Shown here: one piece after another, positions 1 through 8,639 of the stretch | Position numbering within the stretch: the first letter of the stretch is position 1 | Layout: every line of letters starts with the position of its first letter | The notes under the pieces: generated by a model | Database searches by the model: none | What the model was told of the DNA's origin: nothing | What the model saw: only the letters and a program-made list of their open reading frames with translations | Made by a program: the position numbers and the translations under genes | Assembly: GCF_024734385.1 (NCBI RefSeq) | Contig: NZ_JANHAP010000008.1 | Location: 124,001 to 188,000 of the forward strand | Direction: 5' to 3' | Length of the DNA: 64,000 nucleotides | Source: Dasania sp. GY-MA-18 | Lineage (GTDB): Bacteria; Pseudomonadota; Gammaproteobacteria; Pseudomonadales; Dasaniaceae

Positions 1-2006
1 ACTTTCTGTAACTCACTAGTAATCCAGCGGTCGGCCAGTGATAGTTCGTAGCCGCCATCGTTGTTTTGGTCACAGTCCTGGCCTTCGGTATTCATGATGG
101 CGTAGTTGGCGGCGTTCCAAATTTTATTACAGAAGTTGCGGAAGCCTTCTATGCGGCCTACATCAAAGTTAATGTCGCGGCCGGTAGAGGCTAGCGAGTA
201 GTAGGTGTAGCGCAGTGCATCGGTGCCGTAGCCATTAATGCCCTCGGGGAATTCTTTGCGGGTTTGCTTTTCAACTTTTTCACGCAGGCGTGGCTGCATC
301 ATGCCAGCGGTGCGTTTGGCCACTAGGCTTTCTAGGTCTATGCCGTCGATTAAGTCTATGGGGTCTAGTACATTACCCTTGGACTTGGACATTTTTGCAC
401 CTTGGCTATCGCGCACCAAGCCGTGTACGTAAACGGTATGGAAGGGCACTTCTTTTTTGAAATGCAGGGTTAGCATAATCATGCGTGCTACCCAGAAGAA
501 GATAATGTCAAAACCAGTCACTAATACATCGGTAGAGTGGAAGGTTTTTAAGAAGTCAGTTTGCTCCGGCCAGCCCAGGGTGCCGAAAGTCCATAGGCCT
601 GAGCTAAACCAGGTGTCTAATACATCGTTGTCCTGTTTAAGGTTGATGTCGCCCAAGTTGTGCTTTTGGCGCACTTCGGCTTCGTCACGGCCTACGTAAA
701 CATTGCCGGCATCGTCGTACCAGGCGGGGATGCGGTGGCCCCACCACAGTTGTCGTGAGATACACCAGTCTTGTATGTCGCGCATCCAAGAAAAGTACAT
801 GTTTTCATACTGTTGCGGCACAAACTTAATGTCACCACTCTCTACCGATTTAATGGCTTCATCGGCCAAAGGCTGGGTTTTTACATACCATTGGTCGGTG
901 AGATAGGGCTCTATAACCACGCCGGTACGGTCGCCGCGGGGGACTTTTAACGTGTGGTCGTCGGTTTTAACAAGCAGGCCTAAGCTGTCGAATTCGGCGA
1001 TGATTTGCTTGCGCGCGTCGAAGCGATCCAGTTTGTGATAGCTCTCAGGCAGGGGGCGGTCTTGAGACTCTAGGCGGGTGCCGTCCATGCGGTAGGCATC
1101 GGCTACGCAGCGCATGGCGGCATCGTCATCTAGCACATTGATCATGGGTAGGCTGTGGCGCTTGCCCATTTCATAGTCGTTAAAGTCGTGGGCGGGGGTG
1201 ATTTTTACACAGCCGGTGCCGAAGTCTTTGTCTACATAGTCGTCGGCGATAATGGGGATTTCGCGGTTAACTATAGGCAGCATGATAGTTTTGCCGATTA
1301 AAGCTTTATAGCGCTCGTCTTCGGGGTGTACGGCTACGGCGGTGTCGCCCAGCATGGTTTCGGGGCGGGTGGTGGCTACCACGACGTGGCCTGAACCGTC
1401 GCTGAGTGGGTATTTAAACTGCCACATATGGCCTTTTTCTTCTTCAGAGATAACCTCTAAGTCAGAGATGGCGGTGTGTAGTTTAGGGTCCCAGTTAACT
1501 AGGCGTTTGCCGCGGTAGATCAGGTCGTCTTCATACAGCTGTACAAACACTTCTTGCACGGCTTTGTAAAAACCGTCGTCCATGGTGAAACGCTCGCGGC
1601 TCCAGTCCGGTGAGGCGCCCAAGCGGCGCAATTGTTGGGTGATATTGCCACCGGATTCGGCTTTCCACTCCCAGACTTTTTCTAAAAACTTTTCGCGGCC
1701 CAGGTCGTGGCGGGTAACGCCTTGGGCATCCAGTAGGCGTTCAACCACCATTTGGGTGGCGATACCGGCATGGTCGGTGCCCACCTGCCAAAGGGTGTTT
1801 TTACCCTTCATGCGATTGTAGCGGATTAGCGCATCCATAATGGCTTCTTGAAAGCCGTGGCCCATGTGCAGGCTGCCGGTAACATTGGGGGGCGGGATCA
1901 TAATGCAGTAAGGGTCGCCCTTACCTGAGGGCTTGAAGTAGCCCTTGTTTTCCCAGTTTTGGTACCACTTAGTTTCAATGTCGGCGGGTTGGAAGGTTTT
2001 ATCCAT
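1..2006 (-). CDS. valS: Valine--tRNA ligase (partial, 3' end outside window)
   Basis: Charges tRNA-Val with valine in the cytoplasm; class I aminoacyl-tRNA synthetase with a CP1 editing domain that removes mischarged threonine. The visible 668 residues begin [16 protein letters not shown]. The HIGH-type motif HMGH is at residues 47-50 within [16 protein letters not shown], and KMSKS is at residues 538-542, so the whole catalytic core and editing insert are present. Only the C-terminal anticodon-binding and coiled-coil part (family length about 950) is cut off by the window edge. It is the last visible gene of a pepA-holC-hypothetical-valS run, the usual gammaproteobacterial order. Confidence 0.97.
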   Translation of the reverse strand, partial: MDKTFQPADIETKWYQNWENKGYFKPSGKGDPYCIMIPPPNVTGSLHMGHGFQEAIMDALIRYNRMKGKNTLWQVGTDHAGIATQMVVERLLDAQGVTRHDLGREKFLEKVWEWKAESGGNITQQLRRLGASPDWSRERFTMDDGFYKAVQEVFVQLYEDDLIYRGKRLVNWDPKLHTAISDLEVISEEEKGHMWQFKYPLSDGSGHVVVATTRPETMLGDTAVAVHPEDERYKALIGKTIMLPIVNREIPIIADDYVDKDFGTGCVKITPAHDFNDYEMGKRHSLPMINVLDDDAAMRCVADAYRMDGTRLESQDRPLPESYHKLDRFDARKQIIAEFDSLGLLVKTDDHTLKVPRGDRTGVVIEPYLTDQWYVKTQPLADEAIKSVESGDIKFVPQQYENMYFSWMRDIQDWCISRQLWWGHRIPAWYDDAGNVYVGRDEAEVRQKHNLGDINLKQDNDVLDTWFSSGLWTFGTLGWPEQTDFLKTFHSTDVLVTGFDIIFFWVARMIMLTLHFKKEVPFHTVYVHGLVRDSQGAKMSKSKGNVLDPIDLIDGIDLESLVAKRTAGMMQPRLREKVEKQTRKEFPEGINGYGTDALRYTYYSLASTGRDINFDVGRIEGFRNFCNKIWNAANYAIMNTEGQDCDQNNDGGYELSLADRWITSELQK

Positions 2007-2149
2007 GCGTGATATCTATGCTCAATGTTGTATCAGGGGGCCTAAGTTTGCGGTGGCGGATGTATGGCCACGCAGATTACGGCGCGATTTTAAAGCCGTT
2101 CAGTATACATTGAGATAGGCCTTGCCCCAACCGTAAATAAGGGAGTTCG

Positions 2150-2692
2150 CTACTTATTGAGGTGTTTTTCAGCCAATTCGTGTATGGCTTCGGGGGCGAG
2201 TTGCGACAGTTGCTGACGCAGGCGGGCTTCTAGTTCGGGAATCATCTCGTCAACCAGCTCTTGGATGAGTAGTTGCAGGTCAGCTTGGTAGTTGCTTTTG
2301 CGCTGTTGGGGTTGTGGCGTAAGCTTGCTGCTGGGGAGCAGGTCTTCTAATAGGGGAAATAGCTCGGACTGTTCCTCTTCGCTGCCAGTTGCGCCGGAGT
2401 TGCTAAGCAGTGCGCTGTGAAGATCGTTATCTATAGTTTGTTGTTCGCTGCTGTAGTCCTCGTCGCTAAAGATACTATCTAGGTCCAGCAGTGAGGGGGC
2501 GCTGTTGGCCATGCTGTTGTTGACCACATCGTCTAGCACGGGAATGCTGGCGACACTGTTACTGTGGGCATCTAAATCAAACACCTCGTCATTACTGGGT
2601 GTTGTATGATCAGGTTCGGCGCTATCCAGTAAGTCGATAATAGACTCTAACTCGCCGAGTAGGCTTTGTTGAGAGTTGCCTGAGTTTTGCAT
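2150..2692 (-). CDS. Conserved hypothetical protein between holC and valS, PopZ-like C-terminus
   Basis: Protein of 180 residues with no function that I can assign. Residues 1 to about 130 are low-complexity and acidic (many Asp, Glu, Ser, Asn), probably disordered. The last 45 residues form an amphipathic helical segment rich in Glu, Leu and Arg (ELVDEMIPELEARLRQQL). That acidic-linker plus C-terminal helix layout recalls the PopZ/DUF2497 C-terminal domain of alphaproteobacterial polar organisers; this is a resemblance only. A hypothetical gene in this slot also occurs in Pseudomonas. It lies 82 bases downstream of holC and 143 bases upstream of valS, so it is probably co-transcribed with them. 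Confidence 0.75.
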   Translation of the reverse strand: MQNSGNSQQSLLGELESIIDLLDSAEPDHTTPSNDEVFDLDAHSNSVASIPVLDDVVNNSMANSAPSLLDLDSIFSDEDYSSEQQTIDNDLHSALLSNSGATGSEEEQSELFPLLEDLLPSSKLTPQPQQRKSNYQADLQLLIQELVDEMIPELEARLRQQLSQLAPEAIHELAEKHLNK

Positions 2693-2774
2693 GGCTTACC
2701 TCAGTAGATTTTTTATTGTTATTCGGTTTGTTGTTAACACTAATGCTAGCCGTTATAGAGCGGCTTGTCAGTGT

Positions 2775-3245
2775 TTAATGTGCGGCCTGCTGCGCTAGTT
2801 GGTGGGTTTTTACCTCATAGCCGCGCTCACGATAGTAGCGAAAATTGCTGCGGGTGGCTGCTTTAATTTGCTCGTGCTGTACCACAATTTCGCTGACGCG
2901 TTGAAAGCGGCTAAAAAAATCGGGGACTTGATTGGAGAGGTTGACCATCACATCATGATAGGGCTCGGGTGGCAGCTCGGTACTTAAAATGATTTCCCCC
3001 TCGGCTAGCGCTGCTTGCTCGGTGTCTGCTGATGTTGCGGCTAAGGGGTAGCAGCGGTGGGGTAAAAAGCTGTTGGCTCTAAAGGTCCATAGTAGTTGAT
3101 CGAGCTTGTCTAATTGTTGCTGGCTGCTGCCATGGACAAAAACGCGGTTGCCCAGCCGGTAGGCTTTTTCTATAAGGCGGCAGGCAAACAGGTAACGTTG
3201 CAATACCGCCTCATCGGCTAATACATAAAAGTCTATCTTGGTCAT
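2775..3245 (-). CDS. holC: DNA polymerase III subunit chi
   Basis: Clamp-loader accessory subunit; with psi (HolD) it links the gamma complex to single-strand binding protein at the replication fork. The 156-residue length fits the family. The N-terminus MTKIDFYVLADEAVLQRYLF and the central DQLLWTFRANSFLPH segment (family pattern DxxLWTFxxxSFxPH) are characteristic. The start ATG at 3245 lies 14 bases after the pepA stop, so pepA and holC are probably one transcript. This order is the same as in E. coli. Confidence 0.93.
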   Translation of the reverse strand: MTKIDFYVLADEAVLQRYLFACRLIEKAYRLGNRVFVHGSSQQQLDKLDQLLWTFRANSFLPHRCYPLAATSADTEQAALAEGEIILSTELPPEPYHDVMVNLSNQVPDFFSRFQRVSEIVVQHEQIKAATRSNFRYYRERGYEVKTHQLAQQAAH

Positions 3246-3259
3246 GGGCCGCTTAGTGT

Positions 3260-4762
3260 TTATTTAGAAGAGCTTTTATTGATTAAGCTTTTATTTATTA
3301 AATATTGGCTAAGCAAAGCAACCGGGCGGCCAGTGGCGCCTTTTTTGGGGCCGGAAACCCAGGCGGTGCCCGCTATATCCATATGGGCCCAGCGGTATTC
3401 TTTGGTGAAGCGCGATAAGAAACAGGCCGCGGTGACACTGCCCGCTTCTGGCCCGCCTATATTGGCTATATCGGCAAAGTTGCTGTTGAGCTGGGGCTGG
3501 TACTCATCCCACAGCGGCATATGCCAGGCTCTATCGCCTGAGCTTTCACCGGCGGCGATCAGTTCGTCGGCAAAATCATCTTGGTTGCTGTATAGGCCGG
3601 TGGCATGCGAGCCTAGGGCGACAACACAGGCACCGGTTAGGGTGGCTATATCAATAACCGATTGCGGCTTAAAGCGGGCGGCGTAGGTGAGCGCGTCACA
3701 TAGCACCAGGCGGCCTTCGGCATCGGTGTTGAGTATTTCTATAGTTTGCCCCGACATGCTGGTGACTACATCGCCCGGTTTGGTGGCGTTGCCATTGGGC
3801 ATGTTTTCGGCGGCAGCAATAATGGCAACCACGTTGATGGGTAGGGCTAATTCGGTGAGGGTGGTCATGGCGCCTAATACGCTGGCGGCACCGCACATGT
3901 CGTATTTCATCTCATCCATTTTGGCGCCGGGCTTAAGGCTGATACCGCCGGTGTCAAAGGTAATGCCTTTGCCTACTAAAACATGGGGCTGTTGTTTTTT
4001 GGTGGCACCTTGGTATTCCATTACTATCAATTTGGCGGGCTCGCTGCTGCCAGCGGTAACGGAGAGTAATGAGCCCATGCCTAGCTCGCGCATTTTCTTT
4101 TCTTCAATAATGCTGGTTTTTACACTGCTGTGTTTGCGGGCTAGGGCTTTGGCCTGTTTGGCTAAGTAGCTGGGTGTGCAAATATTAGCCGGTAAGTTGC
4201 CCAGCTCTCTGGCTACGTTCATGCCTAAGCCAACCGCGGTGCCGGTACTGGCGGCCGTTTTTAGTTTGGCGCTGGGCTTTTGCGCTAGGGTTAGGGTTTT
4301 GAAGCTGGGTTGTGCTGGCTTTTTGCTCAAGGTGGCGTTGTAGCTATAGCTGCTTAGCACGATGGCTCTGGCAATTTGCTCGCTCATCCATTCGCTGCTG
4401 CGCTCTGCTACGCTAAGGCCTTCGGATAATAGTGTGGCGCTTTTGATGCCTGCGTTGTTGAGCTGCTCTAGCAGGGTGGAGGTGATTTTTTTAAAATCGG
4501 CAGTGCTGATATTTTTACCATCGCCACAGCCTAGCAGTAACACACGCAGTGCTTTCAAGCCTCTAACCTGAGGTAGCAATAGGCTATCGCCAACTTTGCC
4601 AGCAATATCGCCACGCTTTAGCAGCTGAGTTAGGTTGTTATGTCCGGCCTGGTCTACGCTTTTAGCGGCGGCGCTGAGCTTGCCGCCGGTGAGTACGGGT
4701 ACTATTAAACAGTCGGTTTTGTGAAGTTCGGGTTGAGCCAGTGTTTTAAAATTAACAGTCAT
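3260..4762 (-). CDS. pepA: Leucyl aminopeptidase (M17 family)
   Basis: Cytosolic two-metal aminopeptidase that removes N-terminal residues from peptides; in E. coli PepA is also a DNA-binding protein in Xer recombination and carAB control. Visible motifs are the metal/catalytic segment VGKGITFDTGGISLKP and the M17 signature NTDAEGRLVLCDALTYA. The protein has about 500 residues, the normal size. I chose ATG 4762; an in-frame GTG at 4774 would add four residues. It is the first gene of the pepA-holC-hyp-valS run and is divergent from lptF across about 150 bases. A short tandem repeat of an 8-base unit lies just upstream at 4781-4796. Confidence 0.96.
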   Translation of the reverse strand: MTVNFKTLAQPELHKTDCLIVPVLTGGKLSAAAKSVDQAGHNNLTQLLKRGDIAGKVGDSLLLPQVRGLKALRVLLLGCGDGKNISTADFKKITSTLLEQLNNAGIKSATLLSEGLSVAERSSEWMSEQIARAIVLSSYSYNATLSKKPAQPSFKTLTLAQKPSAKLKTAASTGTAVGLGMNVARELGNLPANICTPSYLAKQAKALARKHSSVKTSIIEEKKMRELGMGSLLSVTAGSSEPAKLIVMEYQGATKKQQPHVLVGKGITFDTGGISLKPGAKMDEMKYDMCGAASVLGAMTTLTELALPINVVAIIAAAENMPNGNATKPGDVVTSMSGQTIEILNTDAEGRLVLCDALTYAARFKPQSVIDIATLTGACVVALGSHATGLYSNQDDFADELIAAGESSGDRAWHMPLWDEYQPQLNSNFADIANIGGPEAGSVTAACFLSRFTKEYRWAHMDIAGTAWVSGPKKGATGRPVALLSQYLINKSLINKSSSK

Positions 4763-4915
4763 AGGTTTACTCACAAGACAAGTTTGATAGTTTGATAGAT
4801 AATGCCGCTACATATTTAATAGTGGTTGGCGCGGTACTCATAGCTAAGCTGCCAGCTAGTGTAATTGTTCATCGCTGTAGTTAAAAGTCCAAAGGCACAC
4901 AAGGGTTAGATTAGC

Positions 4916-6025
4916 TTGATTTTATTTCGTTATTTAAGTCGTGAGATTTTTCTCTCTACCTTTGCGGTGAGTATCACCTTATTGGTCATAGTGATGAGCG
5001 GTCGCTTGGTTAAGTATTTGGCCGAAGCCGCGGCGGGTGATCTATCCCCTGACGTGTTAATGAGTATTATGCTGTTCCGCGTGCCCAGCTTTTTGGAGCT
5101 GGTGCTGCCACTGGGTTTGTTTATAGGCATATTACTGGGCTATGGCCGCCTGTATGTGGATAGTGAGATGACGGTGATGTCGGCTTGTGGTTTATCGGTA
5201 AGCCGCTTAGCCGCCTACACCTTAGTGCCCGCCTGTTGTTTGGCGGTACTGGTGGGCTATATTAGCCTGTACCTTAGCCCCGCAGGTATGGCTAAGGTCA
5301 ATGAGATATTTGAAAGCTTAGAGGCCAGCAGTGGTTTGGACTCGGTGGTGTCAGGGCGCTTTCGGGTAGATCAAAAAACGGGCCGGGTGACCTATGTTAA
5401 AGCGTTTACCAACGACAAAAAATTAATGAAGGAAGTTTTCACTGCCGATCCCCATGTGTCTGATGATGGCCGCGTGCAGCACCATGTGATTTTAGCTGAG
5501 CAGGGTTATATTGATATACCCGAGCAATACGATGGCCGCTACCTAGTGATGGAAAATGGCCGCCGTTACGAGGGCCAGCCTGGTGAAAAGGACTATCAAG
5601 TGACTGAATTTAGCCAGTATGGCCAGCGCTTGAAGGATAAAGTGGTGGCTAAGCGTCGCAGTGGCAGGGTAGATGCTTTGCCCACCGAGGCCTTGATGGA
5701 TTCTAAGCACCCCCGTGAACGCGCGGCTTTGCAGTGGCGTGTCTCGTTGGCCATATTAGTGCCTATTATTTCGCTGATCGCCTTAGCCCTAAGTAAAACC
5801 ACTCATAGGCAAGGGCGCTATGTAAAAATGCTGCCAGCGTTTTTAATTTACATTTTTTACGTGGTTTCGCTTAACGCGGCCAGGGACGCTATAGAAAAGG
5901 GCGACCTGCCGGTAGGCTGGGGTATGTGGTGGGTGCACCTGATCTTTTTAGCCCTGGCCCTAGTGTTGTTATATGGCGGCGATGGTTGGCGACGCTTGCG
6001 TGCGCGTAAGGCGGTTAAGTCATGA
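4916..6025 (+). CDS. lptF: LPS export permease LptF
   Basis: Inner-membrane half of the LptB2FG ABC transporter, which extracts lipopolysaccharide from the inner membrane and feeds it to LptC/LptA. The 369 residues show the family layout: N-terminal membrane segments, a periplasmic beta-jellyroll domain (about 130-260), then further membrane helices. The N-terminus (M)ILFRYLSREIF is typical. The start appears to be TTG at 4916, since no ATG in frame leaves the conserved N-terminus intact. The stop overlaps the lptG start by 4 bases (ATGA), which suggests translational coupling. Confidence 0.95.
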   Translation: MILFRYLSREIFLSTFAVSITLLVIVMSGRLVKYLAEAAAGDLSPDVLMSIMLFRVPSFLELVLPLGLFIGILLGYGRLYVDSEMTVMSACGLSVSRLAAYTLVPACCLAVLVGYISLYLSPAGMAKVNEIFESLEASSGLDSVVSGRFRVDQKTGRVTYVKAFTNDKKLMKEVFTADPHVSDDGRVQHHVILAEQGYIDIPEQYDGRYLVMENGRRYEGQPGEKDYQVTEFSQYGQRLKDKVVAKRRSGRVDALPTEALMDSKHPRERAALQWRVSLAILVPIISLIALALSKTTHRQGRYVKMLPAFLIYIFYVVSLNAARDAIEKGDLPVGWGMWWVHLIFLALALVLLYGGDGWRRLRARKAVKS

Positions 6026-7083
6026 AAAAATTAAACCGTTATGTGAGTCAGGTAGTGGGTTCAGCCATATTAATGGTGTTGCTGGTCATTATTGGTTTAG
6101 ATGCCATAGCCTCCATTATTGATGAGATGGAAAACATTAAGGCAGGTTATACCTTCTGGGCAGTGCTTAAGTTTGTACTGTACTCGGTGCCTGGTGATGT
6201 TTATGAGTTTTTGCCCTTTGCTGCTTTAGTGGGTAGCTTGGCTGGCCTAGGGGCTTTGGCCAATAATAGTGAGCTGGTGGTTATACGCAGTGCCGGAGTT
6301 TCTACAGGCCGTATACTTTGGATGGTAATGCGCCCCGCTTTACTGATTACTGCGCTGGGTTTTTTAATCAGTGAATATGTGGCGCCGCATACCGAGAGCA
6401 TAGCCAAAAGTGAGCGCGGTATAGCCTTGCGCGGTGATGCCAATGTGGTTAGCCGTGAGGGTTTGTGGCATAGGGAGGGCAATAATTATATGCACTTCGA
6501 TGTGGTGCAGCCCAACGGTGTGTTATATGGCGTGAATATTTACCAATACAATGACAAAAGAGAGTTGCTGGTAGCCACTCAGGCTGAGCGGGCGATATAT
6601 CAGCAGGGCCACTGGCTATTAGAGGACATAGCCGAGAGTTATTTTACCGATGGCCAAGTCGCTACCCAGCGCTTTGCCTCCCGGCAATGGCAAACCGATT
6701 TATCGCCAGAGCTATTAAGTATTTTGGTATTGGACCCCTTGGATTTATCGGTGCAGGGTTTGTGGGATTATAGCCGCTACCTAGAGCTGCAAGGTTTAAA
6801 TAACGGCTCTTATTTATTAGCGTTTTGGAAGAAAGTATTACAGCCCCTATCAACCTTGACCCTAGTGTTGGTGGCAATTTCCTTTATTTTTGGCCCGCTG
6901 CGGGAAGTGACCATGGGCTTTAGGGTATTTGTAGGTGTGTTAGTGGGGATAGTCTTTAGAACGACTCAGGATATGCTAGGCCCTGCCAGTTTAGTTTATG
7001 GCTTTGAGCCTATCTACGCCTCAGGTATTCCTATACTGATCTGTGCGCTATTCGGCGTCGTGCTGCTGCGGCGGGCCGCTTAA
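6022..7083 (+). CDS. lptG: LPS export permease LptG
   Basis: Partner of LptF in the LptB2FG transporter. Protein of 353 residues beginning MKKLNRYVSQVVGSAILMVL, with N-terminal helices, a periplasmic jellyroll region (about 130-260) and C-terminal helices. The segment GFRVFVGVLVGIVFR is typical of the LptG family. Start ATG 6022 overlaps the lptF stop by 4 bases. The gene ends convergently with the RDD gene, 38 bases apart. Confidence 0.95.
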   Translation: MKKLNRYVSQVVGSAILMVLLVIIGLDAIASIIDEMENIKAGYTFWAVLKFVLYSVPGDVYEFLPFAALVGSLAGLGALANNSELVVIRSAGVSTGRILWMVMRPALLITALGFLISEYVAPHTESIAKSERGIALRGDANVVSREGLWHREGNNYMHFDVVQPNGVLYGVNIYQYNDKRELLVATQAERAIYQQGHWLLEDIAESYFTDGQVATQRFASRQWQTDLSPELLSILVLDPLDLSVQGLWDYSRYLELQGLNNGSYLLAFWKKVLQPLSTLTLVLVAISFIFGPLREVTMGFRVFVGVLVGIVFRTTQDMLGPASLVYGFEPIYASGIPILICALFGVVLLRRAA

Positions 7084-7084
7084 T

Positions 7085-7116
7085 AGCCTAGCTAGTTGCC
7101 AGGCTTAGGCTTTATT
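7085..7116 (+). terminator. Possible weak terminator between lptG and the RDD gene
   Basis: AGCCTA (7085-7090) and TAGGCT (7106-7111) can pair around a 15-base loop and are followed by TTATT. The stem is short and the T run interrupted, so this is weak, but its position between convergent genes fits. Confidence 0.3.
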
Positions 7117-7121
7117 GCTGC

Positions 7122-7595
7122 TTAGGATTTGCTCAATTGTAAAACGCGGGTTTTAGACCAGCGGTCGTGCCAGGTTAAATGCTCCTTATCTAGCCATAGC
7201 CACCAATATCCCATACCTAAGCAAGCAAAAGAGATCAGCGCATAGAGTAAGCGCTGCAGGCACTGCAGGATAGTGGGGGGCTGATTGTGTTGATTCACTA
7301 GTTTGAGTTTCCAGGCTTGCATGCCTAAAGTCTGGCCTTGTTTGTGCCAAAATAAACAAAAAAATAGCACCAGTACTAGTAGTAAATAGCCCTGAAAGGC
7401 TGGCCCAGTCATCAGTGGGTGTAGTTCATGCACCACCGTGCCATTGGCATTTTGCTGTTGCTGGCCGTTTAGCAATAGGGCGGGGATTAGCGTGGCGGTA
7501 AACAGCACGCCAAATAATAACAAGGTATCGTAAAACATAGCGGCAAAGCGTTTTACTAGGCCGGCATTAGGGGCGGAGCTGAGCGGGTCATTCAT
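7122..7595 (-). CDS. RDD family membrane protein
   Basis: Protein of 157 residues with the RDD-family layout. The N-terminal part reads LVKRFAAMFYDTLLLFGVLF (the Arg/Asp-bearing first helix), followed by two further hydrophobic stretches, and the family segment QTLGMQAWKLKLV lies near residue 90. The C-terminus has WLWLDKEHLTWHDRWSKTRV, close to the common DxxHLTWHDRxSxTRV ending. Predicted inner-membrane protein; family function is poorly defined and I infer none from the context. Confidence 0.85.
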   Translation of the reverse strand: MNDPLSSAPNAGLVKRFAAMFYDTLLLFGVLFTATLIPALLLNGQQQQNANGTVVHELHPLMTGPAFQGYLLLVLVLFFCLFWHKQGQTLGMQAWKLKLVNQHNQPPTILQCLQRLLYALISFACLGMGYWWLWLDKEHLTWHDRWSKTRVLQLSKS

Positions 7596-7667
7596 GGCAG
7601 GTGGCTTTTGGCTTTCACTGGGCGCGCAATATTAGCAGAATATGGGGGGTATACACATACAGCGGCT

Positions 7668-8411
7668 TTAGTTATTCGCCAGCTTGATGTGTGAGGTGTC
7701 GGGTGCTGCTGGCGCTGCGGGTTTAGTTTGCCCTTCTAGGAGGTCGGCTCCGGCAGGGGCCAGGCTAATACTGCTGGTATCCGGGTTGAGTTCCGGCAGC
7801 TCTTCGTGCAGCTCCTCTAATAGCGCGCCCGGTGGTGCTAGGGTGATGTCGTCTATATCTAATGCTAGGGGGGGCGCTGGGTGTTTGGGTTCGCTTATGT
7901 CGGCACCGACCTCTGCCACGCTGATATGGGAGGTGTCGGGGGCTGGAGGAGGGGGAGTGGCCTGGTCAAAGTTTTCAAGAAAGGGCGAGCTGAGTTTGAT
8001 GTTGCTGGTGTCTATATCGGCGGGGACGAATTGACGCTTTTCATGGGCAGCTAATACATCACTGCCTACAGCTGCCACGCTGAGCTCGGAGCTTGCGCTA
8101 GCCGTACTGCTTGCTGGTGGTGGAGTTGCTGCGGCGCGGCTTGCTTGGCTTGCGGGGTTGGTTGCTGAATCAGCGCTCATTTTAAATAAAATGGATAACC
8201 CAGCTTTGCGCAGTGCAGACTTATATTTGAGTGCGGATTCTTTATCTAAGCCCCGTTTTAGTACATGGGTTTGGCCGTTAAACAGATGGCTTATTTTGGC
8301 GGGCTGGGTTTTAAACAATTTTGCGACAGCTTGTTGTGCTTGCTCAGGTGTCACTTCGTCCACCAGTTTGCCGGTAAAGTAAACATCGTATAGCGTTTGC
8401 TGTTGCTTCAT
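7668..8411 (-). CDS. Hypothetical protein with six DTSxIxLAPxGADL-type repeats
   Basis: Protein of 247 residues. Residues 1-77 form a compact domain (YDVYFTGKLVDEVTPEQAQQ, then KLF, then VLKRGLDKESALKYKSALRKAG) of a type seen at the N-terminus of some Pseudomonadota RDD and other envelope-associated proteins. Residues 78-107 are an Ala/Ser/Pro linker. Then come about six degenerate units built on D-T-S-x-I-x-L-A-P-x-G-A-D-L at about 108-120, 134-145, 159-172, 185-200, 211-225 and 238-245, separated by Pro/Ala spacers. No signal peptide or membrane helix is visible. Function unknown; the repeats look like short linear binding motifs. It lies 72 bases upstream of the RDD gene on the same strand. 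Confidence 0.8.
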   Translation of the reverse strand: MKQQQTLYDVYFTGKLVDEVTPEQAQQAVAKLFKTQPAKISHLFNGQTHVLKRGLDKESALKYKSALRKAGLSILFKMSADSATNPASQASRAAATPPPASSTASASSELSVAAVGSDVLAAHEKRQFVPADIDTSNIKLSSPFLENFDQATPPPPAPDTSHISVAEVGADISEPKHPAPPLALDIDDITLAPPGALLEELHEELPELNPDTSSISLAPAGADLLEGQTKPAAPAAPDTSHIKLANN

Positions 8412-8639
8412 TTTGTTATTAGCTCTTCGTGGTCAATATGCTACTAGTATAGAAGAGCTGCTTACAAAATTGCACCTGTTTATATTGCCGTGGCTGGGTT
8501 TTGCAGCCTGGCTATGAGTAACTGTACTTATAACTTTATGTGAGACAGCGCACAGTTTTAAGCTTGCACTAAACCGCGCAACACAATGAACTGGTTCAAA
8601 TAAGGGGCTGCGCTAATATAGCGCGTACTTCTGCTGTAA

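Noticed and set aside
4781-4796. Two tandem copies of AGTTTGAT upstream of pepA
   Set aside because: Too short to claim as a site or repeat family.
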